Shown here: positions 45,330-57,336 of the stretch, piece after piece
Layout of the letters: the number at the start of each line of letters is the position of its first letter
How positions within the stretch are numbered: the first letter of the stretch is position 1
Origin: Tenrec ecaudatus
Lineage: Eukaryota; Chordata; Mammalia; Afrosoricida; Tenrecidae
Length of the DNA stretch: 64,000 nt
Assembly (NCBI RefSeq): GCF_050624435.1
Contig: NC_134538.1
Span: 112,356,437 to 112,420,436 of the forward strand
Reading direction: 5' to 3'
Made by a program: the position numbers and the translations under genes
The notes under the pieces: model-generated
Database searches by the model: none
Told to the model about the DNA's origin: nothing
Seen by the model: the letters and a program-made list of their open reading frames with translations, nothing else

Positions 45330-46968
45330 TAAAGCCCGCCGCTTATCCGCCAGTTTGTGCTACTGCGGTGGCTGGTGTGCGGCCGTGATGCCGAGGACAC
45401 TGTCGCTGGTGTTTCAAATGCCGGCAGTGTCACCCAAAGCGAACAGATTTCAGCAGTGATTCCAGATGAAATATAGTCTCTGAACAAGGAATGGGCTCTC
45501 TGCCTTAGAGGAATTGGCCACTAAAACCCTACGGAGAGCATAGACGGTCAGTTACTGAAGACCCGAGGAGTCGAAGCAGAACGTTGTCAGAGGGAGTGCC
45601 AGATGATTAACCCTAACGGCACTCAAAATATGACCGGGGAAGAGCTGCTTTCTCGAGTACAGGCAACCATAATGATCGTACTAGAGTAAAGCTTATGAGT
45701 AAAACCGCTGGGACCTTCATTTGTTGATGGGGCATGATTTAAAATGAGATGTAACAGTTACATACCAGTAATAATAACTTGGAATATACAAATTATGAAC
45801 TAGGAACATTGAAAGTTGTTAAAAAGGAAATGGAGCTCATAAAGATCAATGTTCTAGGCTTTCCTAGCTGAAATAGACTGCGATTGGCCTTTTGAATCAG
45901 AAAATGACCGCTTTGCTGTGCTGGGGCTGGCACAAGCAAAAGGAATGGGGCGTCAGTCTTCATACAAAAGGATATTTCAAGATCTATCCTGAAGGACAAT
46001 GCTGTTTGTGAGAGGATAACATCTGTCTGTATACAAGGTAATTCAATTGCACAAATATTATTGAAATCTATTCCACAATCCCTAAGGCCAGTGATGAAGA
46101 AACTGAAGAATTCTAGCAACACCTTCAGTCAAATGGATCAAAAGTGCAATCAAGATGCATTGATATTTATTGGCAATTGGAATGCCAGAGTTGGAAAAAA
46201 AAGGAACAGCATTTGGAAAATATCATCTTGGTTTATAGAAATATAGCTGGAGGGTGCATGGTGGAATTTTGCAAGACCAAAGGCTTCTTAAAAGGAAATA
46301 TATTTTTTTCAACAAGAAAAAGATAACCATACTTGTGGCCATCTCCACATGAAATATACAGAAATCAAACTAACTACATATATGGGTCAAGACAATGGAG
46401 AAGCTGAATATTAGCAACTAAAACCAGTCTAGGGACTGTATGTAAATCAGATGATCAATTGTGCATGTGTTAGTTCAAGGTGAAGTTGAAGAAAATTAAA
46501 ACAAGTTCAGGAGAAGCAAAATACAACTGAGAGGTTATACCATCCACTAGGGGCAGAAGAACCAGTGAGCTATGGAACATCATCTTTGAAGAAAGTAAAA
46601 TGTCCTTAAAAAGACAAGAGAGGAAGGATCATGGTGGATGTCAGAAGAGACTCTGAAAGTTCATCTTAATCATGTGCTAAGCCACATGGAAGAAATGAGG
46701 AAGTCAGAGAGTCGAACAGAACATAGCTGTTTCTAGCTTTCAAATAGAAGCTAGAAAGTCAAAATAAAAATATAATGAAATCTAAAAAGACTTAGAGCTA
46801 GAAAACCAAAAGTGAAGAATGTGCTCAGAATATATTAAACTGAAAGAACTCAAGAAAAAATCTAAGACTTGAGTTACAATCCTGAAAGATTCTATGGGCA
46901 AAATACTGAATGATGCAGAAAGCATCCGAAGAAGGTGGAATGAACACCAGGAGCACTGTGACCAAAAC
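45330..46968 (+). mobile_element. RTE (BovB-like) LINE, 5'UTR, endonuclease and linker
   Basis: The only plus-strand copy with the 5' part. 45,330-45,760 is a GC-richer 5' region (GGGGAAGAGCTGCTTTCTCG, GGGACCTTCATTTGTTGATG). From 45,770 the APE-type endonuclease follows: 'aaaatgaccgctttgctgt', then NQDALIFIGNWNARVG at about 46,150-46,195, where the family has GDWNA, so the catalytic Asp is Asn here. 46,360-46,960 is the linker to RT. It is cut at 46,968 where an L1 begins. Confidence 0.87.
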
Positions 46969-46969
46969 A

Positions 46970-48395
46970 GTAGGTGACCTTCCACCATATCAAGAGGGCT
47001 TTGATGCTCCTGAGCTAGATGGCCTCTTGTCTGCCTTCAAGCTTTTAAGACCCCAGATGCTATTTCTTTTTGATAGCCGGGCAGCATCAGCTTTCTTCAC
47101 TACATTTGCTTATGCACACGTCTGTCTTCAGTGATCATGTCAGGAAGGTGGATATCATGGAATGACGTTTTAGCTGAGCAAGGTGCTATTGTATTGAGGG
47201 AGTGTACACGAGGAGGCCCAATGTCCATTCCTACCCTACTACTGAACCTATAAATATATGCACATAGTTCTATTTCCCCCATAATCATAAATATATTTAA
47301 ATATGTACATGTTTGTATTTAGGCTGCTACGTATGCCCTTTGCCTCCTACTCCTTTCCTCTATTTCCTTATGCTTTCCTCTTGTCCCACTACCATGTTCA
47401 GCCTTCATTCTGGTTTCAGTAATTTCTCTCAGTTACCTTGCCCTTGGTCACTCCCATCCTCTCCTGGCACTGGTTTTGAACCACTTGTTGTTCCCTTGTC
47501 CCTGGGTTGGCCAACACCTCCTCCCTTCCCCTACCTCCCACACTCTCATGTCCCTCCGGGACGTTGGTCCTGTTATTTTCTTCTCACATTGTTTGTCCAG
47601 CCTATCTTATCCAGGTGGACCTGCAGATATAGTAATATGGGCATACAAATGCAGATGGCTTTGACAGCACCCAAGTGGCACATAAGAACATGGCACCAAC
47701 ACGCTGACAGACAAAAAAAGCCACTGACATACAAAATTTAAAAGAGAAAAAAAAACAAGACAAAAACACAGCAAAAAAATAAAAAATTCTGTTACTAGTT
47801 CGAGGTCTGTTTGTTGGCCTTTAGGAGTGTTTTCCGGATGAGTCTGATGGAGTGCCACGTCCTAGCCCCAAAGTCCATCCTTTATACTCCCTCGGCACCT
47901 CCTTGCTCTGCTTCCCTCGCTGCTCCATTGCACGTCCCCAGTGTTTGCCTCAGTGTGGTGGGGTCAGCTCAGTCGCACATCCCCCACTGTGTCTTAGGTG
48001 CTGTCCTCTGTAGGGCCATGGGTCAGTGCAGGATGTTGCATCTCGCCATGGGGCCTGCTGTATTGTCCTCTATGTACAATGGGCCCTTCCAGTCGGGCTA
48101 TCGTCCTCTGAGCTTGGTTGGCCCAGATGTGCTCTGCTCCGTTCTTCCTCCTTCCTTTGCTTCAGCTTCCTCCTTGGTGTGGTGTGGTAGGTCAGTTCCT
48201 TTCCCACACCAGATGACCTCTTTTCATTTTCTGTGGTACTCCCTTCGATGGTGGGGGTCGGGCTAATTCTGGATGGGGCTGACATATGGTCCAGTCTCTT
48301 TGTGGAGTCCTCTGTACTTTACGTTGCCCTCCTGGTTTGGTGTGTCATTCTAATCAGAACAGTGGCTTCTGAGATATGTGCTGGGCTAGTTAAAT
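46970..48395 (-). mobile_element. L1 3'UTR, antisense, with a GC-rich upstream block
   Basis: 47,000-47,650 is the antisense L1 3'UTR: the conserved module (AAGACCCCAGATGCTATTTC) at 47,049, ATAAATATATGCACATAG, and TTGTTGTTCCCTTGTCCC. It has no T run at its left end, so the true 3' tail is missing. 47,800-48,395 (TTTGCCTCAGTGTGG, CTGTCCTCTGTAGGGCC and so on) continues the same copy upstream but does not encode ORF2. It is GC-rich and unassigned. Confidence 0.72.
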
Positions 48396-48431
48396 TCAAG
48401 GCAGATTGAAAACTGCACTGGTGAGAAAAAA

Positions 48432-48623
48432 AACAATAACAACAACAAAAACTCACAGCCATTGAATTGATTCTGACTCATATTGACCCTAAAGCAAGAC
48501 CCTAACTCTTTACAGGACTAAAGACTCATCTTTCTCCCAGGAATGGCTCATGGTTTCAACTGCTGACCTTGTGGTTTAAAGTTCAAAGTGTAAATCACTA
48601 TGTCACCAAGGCCAGGACATTTG
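48432..48623 (-). mobile_element. AfroSINE, antisense
   Basis: ACTCACAGCCATTGAATTG, CTTTCTCCCAGGAATGGC and TATGTCACCAAGGCC, with an AAC-rich tail side at 48,432-48,452. Confidence 0.87.
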
Positions 48624-49074
48624 CATAGAGGGTTTTTATCCCCATCATGGCAATGCACTTGCTCATTCTTTTAGGGTAGCGAGGACTGTCCTATGGCAAT
48701 TTTGTTGGTAAATTTTACCACATACATTTTCAAACCTTGATCTTGTCCCTTCAGATATCTTTCTGTTCTCCAAATTAAAAGAACATTTCAAAGGATCACA
48801 ATTTGAATTTGTCCAGGATCCCAAAGTACTATTTTGATGTACAGCACAAAATTTGGGGGGGGGGAGAGGAAGAGAGGTGGACACATTACCTGCAAAAATA
48901 GATTGACATATATGGCAGATGGGTCAAACACAGGAACTCTGAAGATTAAGTTAAACATTAAGTTTACAGAGCACTAAAGGGAGAATAAGTTGGGTATCAT
49001 ATACCCAGCTGAACACTTTTGATCTAGTTTCTATTTTACCCTTGGGGACCCTGAATGTGTAGTATAGACAAGCA
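48624..49074. other. Unassigned spacer
   Basis: A run of nine G at 48,856-48,864. No gene recognised. Confidence 0.4.
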
Positions 49075-49759
49075 GACATATCCCATGCTTTGGGATCAGA
49101 AGACTCAATATTGTAAAGATGTCCATTCTACCTAAGGCACAATATAAGTTAAATGCAATTCCAATACAAATAGCAGCATCTCTTTTTCAAATAATGTAAA
49201 ACTAACTACTAATATCATTTGGAAAGGGGAGAAGCCCAGAATTGGTAAAGAACTCCTCAAGAAGAAGAATAAAGTGGGAGGGCTTGCAATTACTTGACTT
49301 TAAAACTTATTATACAGCCACAGTTGTCAAAACAGCATAGTACTGGTATAAGGATAGATAACAGACCAATGGATAGGAACAGAAAGTCCAGAAATAAAAT
49401 AAGCAGCATTCACACAGCTGATCTTTGATAAGGGCCCCCTAAAAATTAAATGGGAATTAAATGGTGCTGGAAGAAAAATGAAACAAGGCCCTTACCACAT
49501 TCCATACACAAGAACAAATTCAAGGTGGATCACAGACCTCCAAGTAAAACCCCAAACTATCAGGATCACTAACAAGAAAATTGGGACAAACCTAAGAACC
49601 TTAGCGCTGGACATACATAGGCTATCAGAAATAATGAAGGATACACACTCAGAAGTTAAAATAGATGAGTGGGGAATCTAAAGATAAAATATATCTGCTC
49701 ATTGAAGACTTCATGATAGTGGGGCAGGACAAAAGAAAACGAGGAAAGATGAAAAAGTA

Positions 49760-49762
<3 letters not shown>

Positions 49763-49816
<54 letters not shown>

Positions 49817-49818
49817 CA
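49763..49818. repeat. (TA)n(GA)n microsatellite
   Basis: A compound run of about 15 TA units followed by about 12 GA units inside the L1 3'UTR. Confidence 0.95.
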
Positions 49819-50691
49819 TGGATATATGTTAATATATAAATAAATATTTTTATAAATATTTTATAATATTTTATAAATATTATAAAGATAGGGGTATTTG
49901 TCTCTCCCCTCCACCTTCTCTTTTCTATATATAGACAACAGGGAAGCAAATGGATTTTGGACTTCTACTTAAATTTTACCTCAGTATAAGAATGGTTTGT
50001 TCGAATAATGGGCCATTGTATGATATTCCCGACATGAATCACTAAAGACAAAGCAGGTACATAAGCAAATGTGGTGAAGGAAGCTGATAGTGCCCAGCTA
50101 TCACAAGATATAGTGTCTGGGGTCATAAAGGCTTGAAGATAAACACGCAGCCATCTAGCAGGGAAGCAAGAAAACCCACATGGAAGAAGCACACCAGCCT
50201 GTGTGATCATGAGGTATCAATGGGAATAGATATTAGAAATTCAAAAACAAGCAATAAATTTGACACAATGGAGCATGGAAAAAGTTGAGACCCAAACCCA
50301 CCTGCAGGATAATTGGACAGTCCCTCGCAAGGAGCACATGGAAGGGCTGACATATCTAGAATGCGCCATAGCACTGATGAAATACAAAACTATCCTCCAG
50401 TTCTTTAATATTTCCTTCCCTTTACCACCATGGTCTTTGTTTTTACCTCATTAATCTTGTTAGACCAGCATATGTTCATTTGTATAATTAAGATCATTTG
50501 ATGCACCAAAGCTAAGATAGATAACCCCTCAGAAACAGTAATCAGAGTAATGATTCCCAAAGGGTGTGGGAAGAAAGGTGGGGGGCAGGGGGAAAGGGAG
50601 AACTGATAGCCATGATGGCTACGTAACTCCATTTTATGGGAATGAATAACAGAATTGTAGGTGAATCGATACATTGGATGATGTAAGATAT

Positions 50692-50736
50692 GGAAGAAGA
50701 AGAAGAAGAAGAAGAAGAAATAATAATAATGAGTAG
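50692..50736. repeat. (GAA)n(TAA)n run
   Basis: About nine GAA units then TAA units, near the L1 3' end. It replaces part of the usual polypurine tract. Confidence 0.93.
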
Positions 50737-51059
50737 GGTGGGGGAGCAAAGGGATAAAAGAGAGCTGATATCAAGGAGTTCAAGGAGAAAGTCATGTTTC
50801 GAAATTTTCTGTGGTAGCAATTGTACAACACTGCTTGATGTAATTGAACTAGGGGATGAAATCTGTAAGACCTCCCAACTGAATGATTACAAAAATAAAT
50901 GGTATACTTTATGTAATATTATGATATACATTTTAAGTATGCTCAATAACATGTAACAATAACTTCCTCCCAAAGTTTACATTACATTATTTTTTAACCC
51001 TTTACAGTTCTTTTTTCCTCTTTTTGTTATTACTATGACATTCATTATGTTGCTGTTGT

Positions 51060-52110
51060 TTTTAGGTCCATCCAGTTTGTTCATACTAATGGGGACCAAA
51101 TGTTAGAAAGAACGAAATATTGCCTAGTTCTGCACCATCCTCACAATTGTTCTTATGTTTGAACCCATTGTTACAGTCACTGTATCAATCTGCCTTGTTG
51201 AGGGCCTTCCTCTTTTTTGATGCCCCTGTACTTTACCAAACATGATGTCCTTCTCTAGGGACTGTTCTCTCCTGACAACATGTCCAAAGTACATGAAGTG
51301 AAATCTCCTCATCCTTGCCTCTAAGGAGAATTCTGCCCTACTTCTCCTGAGACAGATTTGTTGATTCTTTGGGCAGTGCATGGTATGTGCAATACTTTTC
51401 ACCAGCACTTTCATTCGAAGGCAAGGATTCTTCTTTGGTTTTTCTTGGTCACGGCCCAACTTTCAAATGCCTATGAGGCAGATTACCCCATTGCAATGCA
51501 TTGTTTGGTCTCTTGACTGCTGGTTCCATTAGCATTGATTGTGAGTCGAAGGAAGATGAAATCACTGACAACTTCAATATTTTCTCCATTTGTCATGATA
51601 TTTCCTATTGGTCTGGTTGTGGGATTTTGGTTTTCTTTGCATTGAGTTGTCATCCATACTGAAGGTTGCAATCCTTGATCTTCATCAGCAAGTGCTTCAA
51701 GTTCGTTTGTGTATCTCTAGTTGCTAAAAAGCCTTGCTCCAGTTCTGGTGCCACATTCTTCTTCATATAATCCAGATTCTCTTGCTCAGCAGACAGATTG
51801 AACAAGTATGGTGAGAGAAGACAACCCTGATGCACACCTTTCCTGATTTTAAACCATGCAGTATTATCTTGTTCTGTTTCAACAATGGCCTCTTAAGCAA
51901 CGTACACATTTCTCAGAGCATAATGAAATGTTCTGGAATCCCCATCCCCTCAAGATTATCCGTAGTTTATGATCCACACACTCGAACGTTGAGTGCCTTG
52001 GCATAGCCAATGAAGCACAAATAATCATCATTCCGGTATTCTTTGCTTTCAGCCAAGATCCAACTCACATTAGTGATGACATCTCTTGTGAAGATTATCT
52101 CTAAAATAAT
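51060..52110 (-). mobile_element. RTE (BovB-like) LINE, antisense, best-preserved C-terminal frames
   Basis: The minus-strand frame at 51,124-51,459 reads the C-terminal end, including FGHVVRREQSLEKDIMFGK. 51,650-51,835 reads QGCLLSPYLFNLSAEQE (RT motif) and LKHLLMKIKD. The segment that should carry RYADDTTL between them is deleted (about 51,700-51,760). Frames are offset, so no single ORF remains. The copy ends near the fingers at about 52,110. Confidence 0.88.
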
Positions 52111-52988
52111 CCTGGGCTGTTTGTTCTTTCTTATCTTGGAAACATCTTCAATCCTCAGAAATTCAAGTCACATATCTGCTAATGCTTCACAATCATATTG
52201 TGTCTAGTCAAACAACTCACTCAAGTTTCAATAACTTTTAAATTGGTTTTAGACCACATCCACTTATTTCTTAATTATATGCCTCATCAGCATTTCCTCA
52301 GATCATCTGCTCCTTATTCTTTGATTTTAATGAATAGCATTTTTCTTGTAATTTTCATAGTTGTCATATATGGGAATGATACTAAATGCATATTCTTTAT
52401 AAAATGTCAAATTTAACAATCTCCCATAAGGTTACTATTTTTCATTGACAATATCTCTCACAATTTCTGACTTTCAAATCTTTGACAATATTTGACTTTC
52501 AAATCTAATGCTCAATCTTAATGAAATATATTACTGTGTACATAAACACAATAAAATAGTTTTTGTGCACATTCAGTTTCTTTTATAATTTAGATTGGTA
52601 TAGTCCTGAGTGTGATTCAAGAACTCTCATGCTTATGTGCTCTATATTGATTGAAATATTTATGCACCTAAAATATGAATATCTCTTAATATTTACCTAG
52701 TTTTGCCATCATAAATCTTTAATTTCATGTTGACCAATTTCCTTTGAACATGATCCGTCTTTTTGAAGAAATGTTGTTTCTCTCTTCTCTTCTTAATCTA
52801 TAAAATTAGTATTTTCTCAGGGGTACAGATTACATACATTCTTTTAGATTTCATCTCATTTCTAAATACTACCCTTTACACTTTTTTTCAATGTATTCAG
52901 TAGTTACTGTCACTAAATCTTAGAATCTTGTCCATTCAGTGAGTGCTCTGATGCAGGAATTCAGTCTTACCTTTTTTAATGTTTATTC

Positions 52989-53028
<40 letters not shown>

Positions 53029-53176
53029 ACAATACAGAAAGCCTTTAATAGCCTTGCTTCCTCAAGTTATTTAATTAACTCCCTGTGGTTTATATTTATT
53101 TTCTCAATATAACTTAGATTGATGTACTTAAAACCTAGAGTATTTCTTCACCTTGAAATGACCAAATGCTTGTTTC
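52111..53176. other. AT-rich spacer with a (TA)n run
   Basis: It includes the (TA)n run at 52,993-53,026 and a repeated AATATTTGACTTTCAAATC-like phrase near 52,468-52,506. No gene. Confidence 0.45.
52993..53026. repeat. (TA)n microsatellite
   Basis: A run of 17 AT units. Confidence 0.95.
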
Positions 53177-53181
53177 TTTGG

Positions 53182-53802
53182 TACTTTAGGCTGGGTTCTC
53201 TTCAGAAACAAATCAAGTGGCACTTATAGATGTATATACAGAGAAATTTATATAAATAAAATAGCTCACATGATGATAGATGTGGACATCCGAGTTCAGG
53301 AAGTTTCCAAGTTCGTGGGTCAGATGTTAAGCTGGGTATTTCTCATGACTTGTGCAGCCATGGAGGTTGCTTGTGAAGGAAGATCATAGACTGGTGACTA
53401 CAGAGGAAGATGAATCCAAGATCAGCATTTCAGATGAGAGGACGATGATGACTCCGAGGAGTGGCAGGCAAGGTGGTAGGCTATTGGCTCAGGTACAAAT
53501 GACCGGAGGGCAACGAGCCAGATGTAGGATACAGACCCAGAAAAAAGCAAACAATTTCCCCACAGAATGCAATTATAGTAGAAGCAGGCCATATGCTGGG
53601 ACAATAAACTGTATCAGGGCTATCACCGGAGTAAGGGGGTTGCATTGCACCTGGATCTTGTCCCATTTTGGAGGCTTATAACTAACTGATTGACGGTGCT
53701 TATATTTTCTTAGGTCAGATAATGGGGGATTACTAGGTGTCAACTGCCCAACCATGGAGAGTCCTGGCCCAGTTATATTGACACAAAACCTTAACTATCA
53801 CA
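53182..53802 (+). mobile_element. Solo LTR, second MaLR-like subfamily
   Basis: A 621-bp LTR-like unit runs from TACTTTAGGCTGGGTTCTC to TTAACTATCACA, flanked by an exact 5-bp duplication TTTGG (53,177-53,181 and 53,803-53,807). Order and termini fit MaLR LTRs, but its body differs from the copies at 5,560, 14,423 and 22,826. The canonical TG start appears mutated. No viral interior. Confidence 0.78.
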
Positions 53803-53807
53803 TTTGG

Positions 53808-54283
53808 AATGTATAAAGTGTATATAAATTAGATTATTTTTCTTCCATCAATACCTTTCATGGTTTATACCAGATTGTATATTTTCCACCTAAATTGCCA
53901 GAACTATAAAAGTTATTCACTCTTCTTTCCTGTTGGGGCATCTACGGGGACTACCCTGTTTTTCTAACCCTTCTTTCTAGCTTTCAAGAAATCCTTTCAA
54001 CGATTGTTCGGCATAATGGCCCTTAACAATTAAATTTGAACCAAAATTATGTAAATCTATCACTTTAGAAGGTTATTGATCTAAAGTAAACCATTTTAAA
54101 AATTCTCCTTTGAAGTTTTGGGCTTGTCAAACTATTGCCAGGTTATGTTGAATAGCTTTACCTGGTGGTGAGCTAAAAGTCATTACCAAATCACATAATT
54201 GAAAAGCAGTGTTCTTAATGAATATATTCTTCTCTTTGACTTTGAAAATATTGAGAGAAATAATTCTGTGGAGTTTGTAATTT
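53808..54283. other. Unassigned AT-rich spacer
   Basis: Nothing recognised. Confidence 0.4.
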
Positions 54284-54292
54284 GAGAGGTCT

Positions 54293-54669
54293 TTATATTT
54301 TTTATTTTTTTGTTCTTTAATAAATCATTTTATTGGGACTCATACTACTCATCACAATCTATGCATACATCAATTGAGTAAAGCACCCTTATACCTTTGT
54401 TGCCCTCATCATTCTCAAAATTCTCCTTCCACTTAAGTTCGTGGAATTGGCTCATTTTCCTTTTTTTCCTGCCCCCTCCCTCCTTGCTCCTCCCTCCCTC
54501 CTGAACCCTTAATAATTTATAAATTATTATTTTATCTTATCTTACACTGCCCGGCTTCTCCCCTCACCCACCTTCTGCTTGCCCATCCCCCAGAGAGGAG
54601 GTTACATGTAGATCTCCAGGATCAGTTTTTCCTTTCTACACCCCCTTCCATCCCGGTGTAGCAACTGGA
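54293..54669 (-). mobile_element. L1 3' end, antisense, with target duplication
   Basis: It starts with a T run and AATAAATCATTTTATTGGG, then the CT-rich mirror of the polypurine tract at 54,462-54,502, and ends truncated near CCATCCCGGTGTAGC. Flanked by GAGAGGTCT (54,284-54,292 and 54,670-54,678), exact over 9 bases. Confidence 0.87.
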
Positions 54670-54678
54670 GAGAGGTCT

Positions 54679-55769
54679 ATTTTTAGAATTCAATAATTAA
54701 ATGCATGACCTCATCTGAGGATCAATTATAGATAAGCAAAAATTAAGCTTCCCTTAAGTCAATTTCCAACTGATAAATGTTGAAGAAAATGTGTGGTTCA
54801 TAAAGAAAATAATTTTCTGGGTTGTTAGTTCTGTTTCATCAGATATTGGTGTTATTGAGGCCCAATCTTAGATTGATCCTTACCTGGGATAGTAGCTGCC
54901 CAACCCATAGATGAAGCCACCAATTCCAGAAATGTTTACCAACCTGTCTACAAAGACTGGGGACATGAATGAAGTACATTCATTTTCTACTTAGAACAGT
55001 ATCTGCTAGTTAGATGGTCCTTAGTATGTATTATTAAAGGAGAATTTATTATAAAATGTCAGTGACTTAATGGCCTCATACAAAAAGCAGATTAAAAAAG
55101 GAAACATTCAAGTTAAAAATTGTATAAGTATATTGAAACAGGTCGGTTAGCAACTTTGAAAGCTACATGCAGACAGCCACATGGAGTAAGTTGGACTATA
55201 TAATTCATGAGACAAAAGGTGCTTCCGCCAATAGTGTCATTATTTTTTAACTTACATACTCTTTCATATTAATGGAAGCCAAAATAACGATGTTGTTTCA
55301 GAGTGCTGGAAAAATAATGATTTGAGCCTTAGTATTGGAACACCACCATAAGTGCTACAGAAATCTCAAGTTGAGGTTGTTGCAGAGGTTACTTGAGGGT
55401 GACGACAATTCTGAAGTCCTTGTGATTTACTGTACTCTTTATTATGAAACAGTGGTGATAAATAACAGGAAGATACAGAGAAGCACAATAAGAGAAAGAC
55501 ATTCATATTGAGAGAAAACTAATTTTTGGAAGTATGAAGTTGAAGTCCAGTTTAAGAGAGCTTCGGTATCTAGAATGATCTTTTCATTGATGTGTGTCAA
55601 GTAAGCAGCCCCTGGCATATCATGGTCAGTAGGAGCAATTGTGGGGCAATAATGTATCAAGATCAAGTAAAGTCATAGAGGACAAGAGAGATAGGAGAGA
55701 GACTAAAATAAAGGAGTTAGATGCGTTTTATGGTAGCATGCTCACCTCAGCCCCTCTTGATGGAGGTGG
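54679..55769. other. Unassigned AT-rich spacer
   Basis: No gene or repeat recognised; the short frame at 55,442-55,666 has no known domain. Confidence 0.4.
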
Positions 55770-55990
55770 AAGTAGGAGAGGAGGGAGAGGGAAAGGGAGG
55801 GAGGGAGTCTTCATTGTTATGGGGCTTCTATAAGTAGCCATTAGTCATTCACATTCAGGAGTTACAAGGTGGGTGGTAATCACAGTAAAATCCCTGAGCT
55901 CACAGGCAAGGAAGCCTAATACCTGCATTGAGGGAGACTGGAGGGGGGATGGGTGCCCTGAGGTGGGGTGGGGTGGGGGTAGGGGAGGGA
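55770..55990 (+). repeat. Purine-rich tract with a strong G-quadruplex motif
   Basis: GGGA-rich at 55,770-55,807. At 55,965-55,989 five G runs (4, 4, 5, 4 and 3) are separated by one or two bases, fitting the standard quadruplex pattern. Confidence 0.85.
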
Positions 55991-57081
55991 ATATGTGCTT
56001 CTACAGGGAGATGGAATCAACCTTAAAGCTCACTTTAAGGTGGCAGAGCTATTAGGGGAGGATCTGTGGGAATGGCATTTAGAGCAGGATCATGTGCTTG
56101 GACTTCATCTCTAATTTAGCTTTCCACATTCCCTGTTATAAATTAGGGAATATAGTCCTGGTCATGTCTCCCATAGCGTTAGTTTCCCACAGATGTTAAT
56201 ATTCTATTCAATATATTCTATAGAATTTGCCTTAAAGTTTCATAAACTGAAGTACCACAATCTATTGTTCAAAGTTTGATGAGAAAATTTATAGAAAGCC
56301 TCTTTTGAAGAAATTATAGATTCATACAGAGTATATAGTAAGATCTTGTTTACTCTTCATCCAGCTTCAATCAGTAGCGATAACACCGAATAAGCAGATG
56401 TACGTGATAGCAAAACCACAAAAATGACATCAGTCCATTCCTATTGACTACACAGTCTCCCTCATTCAATTTTCACCTTAAAACAAATGTGCATGTGTGT
56501 GTGTGGGGGGGATATTTAATTTTATTAAGGTAATAATACAATTGAAGTTGGGATTTTAAGGAAATTATCTGACAACTGTAAAGGCAAGATTGAAAGCTGG
56601 AAGCAGTAAGACCAAATCAGAAATCATTGCTTACAATAATAAAAATGGGAATAATGAGAATCTCTAATGAATAATGCCCGTGCAAGTGCTAGATATAGGG
56701 ACCATACTTAATAAGTAATTACAGATTTATTATCCACAATGGATTTTTCAATGCAATAAAAGATTATATAGTTTATACATTTGACTATGTGTGCCTGCTA
56801 GCAGGAGACAGCACACATATAGATATCAGAGATGTTGTCAAGCCAGCATACTGAACAATGTAACACAGAAACTCAATAGAAGGGATGGGAAAGTAGGACA
56901 AGCGCCAACTAGCATGAGGCAAACAGCTTAGGTCAGAGAACGACCAGGCCAAGGATCCCCGGGTACAAATTGGCAATTAGAATGAGACTGCTAGACACAA
57001 AAAAAAAAAGTCTATGCTTTTCTCTCCTAACAGCCAGGAGACAGGTTGTCATTATTTTTATTCTTAGTTCTCTCACTCACT
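55991..57081. other. Mostly unassigned, with an old L1 piece
   Basis: 56,320-56,480 (CTTGTTTACTCTTCATCCAGC, then CCATTCCTATTGAC) resembles an old L1M 3' region. It is followed by a GT/G run at 56,493-56,511. The remainder is unassigned. Confidence 0.45.
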
Positions 57082-57275
57082 CAATGCTATCCAGCAAATT
57101 CTGAGTCATATCGACTCAATAGGTTAGACTAGAAGTGCTTTCTAAGGTTTTTGAGGCTGTAAATCTTGACGGGTGGGGAAAATCTCCTCTCTCCACCCTA
57201 AAGTGGTTGGTGGTTTAGAACTCTTGACTATGCAGTTAGCAGCCTAGCTCAGTATGAACTACGCCACCAGGCATG
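57082..57275 (-). mobile_element. AfroSINE, antisense
   Basis: CTGAGTCATATCGACTC, TTTTGAGGCTGTAAATC, then GTTAGCAGCCTAGCTC and CGCCACCAGGC at the SINE start. Confidence 0.84.
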
Positions 57276-57283
57276 CAAAATAT

Positions 57284-57331
57284 GCAAAAATATGCTTTAA
57301 AAATCAAGCAAAATATGCTTTAAAAATCAAG
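57284..57331. repeat. Two-copy ~24-bp tandem repeat at an L1 insertion site
   Basis: ATATGCTTTAAAAATCAAG occurs twice, ending at 57,308 and 57,331. The L1 that follows used the second copy as its target. Confidence 0.88.
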
Positions 57332-57336
57332 ACATT

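Larger units (their letters stand above)
49075..50898 (+). mobile_element. L1, ORF2 end fused to 3'UTR
   Basis: 49,081-49,700 is plus-strand ORF2: AATATTGTAAAGATGTCCATT, then a segment encoding WCWKKNETRPLPHSIHKN and HRPPSKTPN. It has many stops and frame breaks. The far C-terminal region of ORF2 (the cysteine-containing end) is missing; from about 49,712 (TTCATGATAGTGGGGCAGG) it jumps into the 3'UTR. The 3'UTR holds the conserved module near 50,068-50,160 and a GAA run at 50,694, and ends near CAAAAATAAATGG. No clean target duplication found. Confidence 0.85.

Noticed and set aside
47313-47741. 142-codon plus-strand open frame
   Set aside because: It is the antisense reading of the L1 3'UTR; similar frames arise in other copies (57,860, 61,330).
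47811-48266. 151-codon plus-strand open frame
   Set aside because: It lies in the GC-rich block joined to an antisense L1 3'UTR, with no domain and no splice context. The block itself is kept as a finding.
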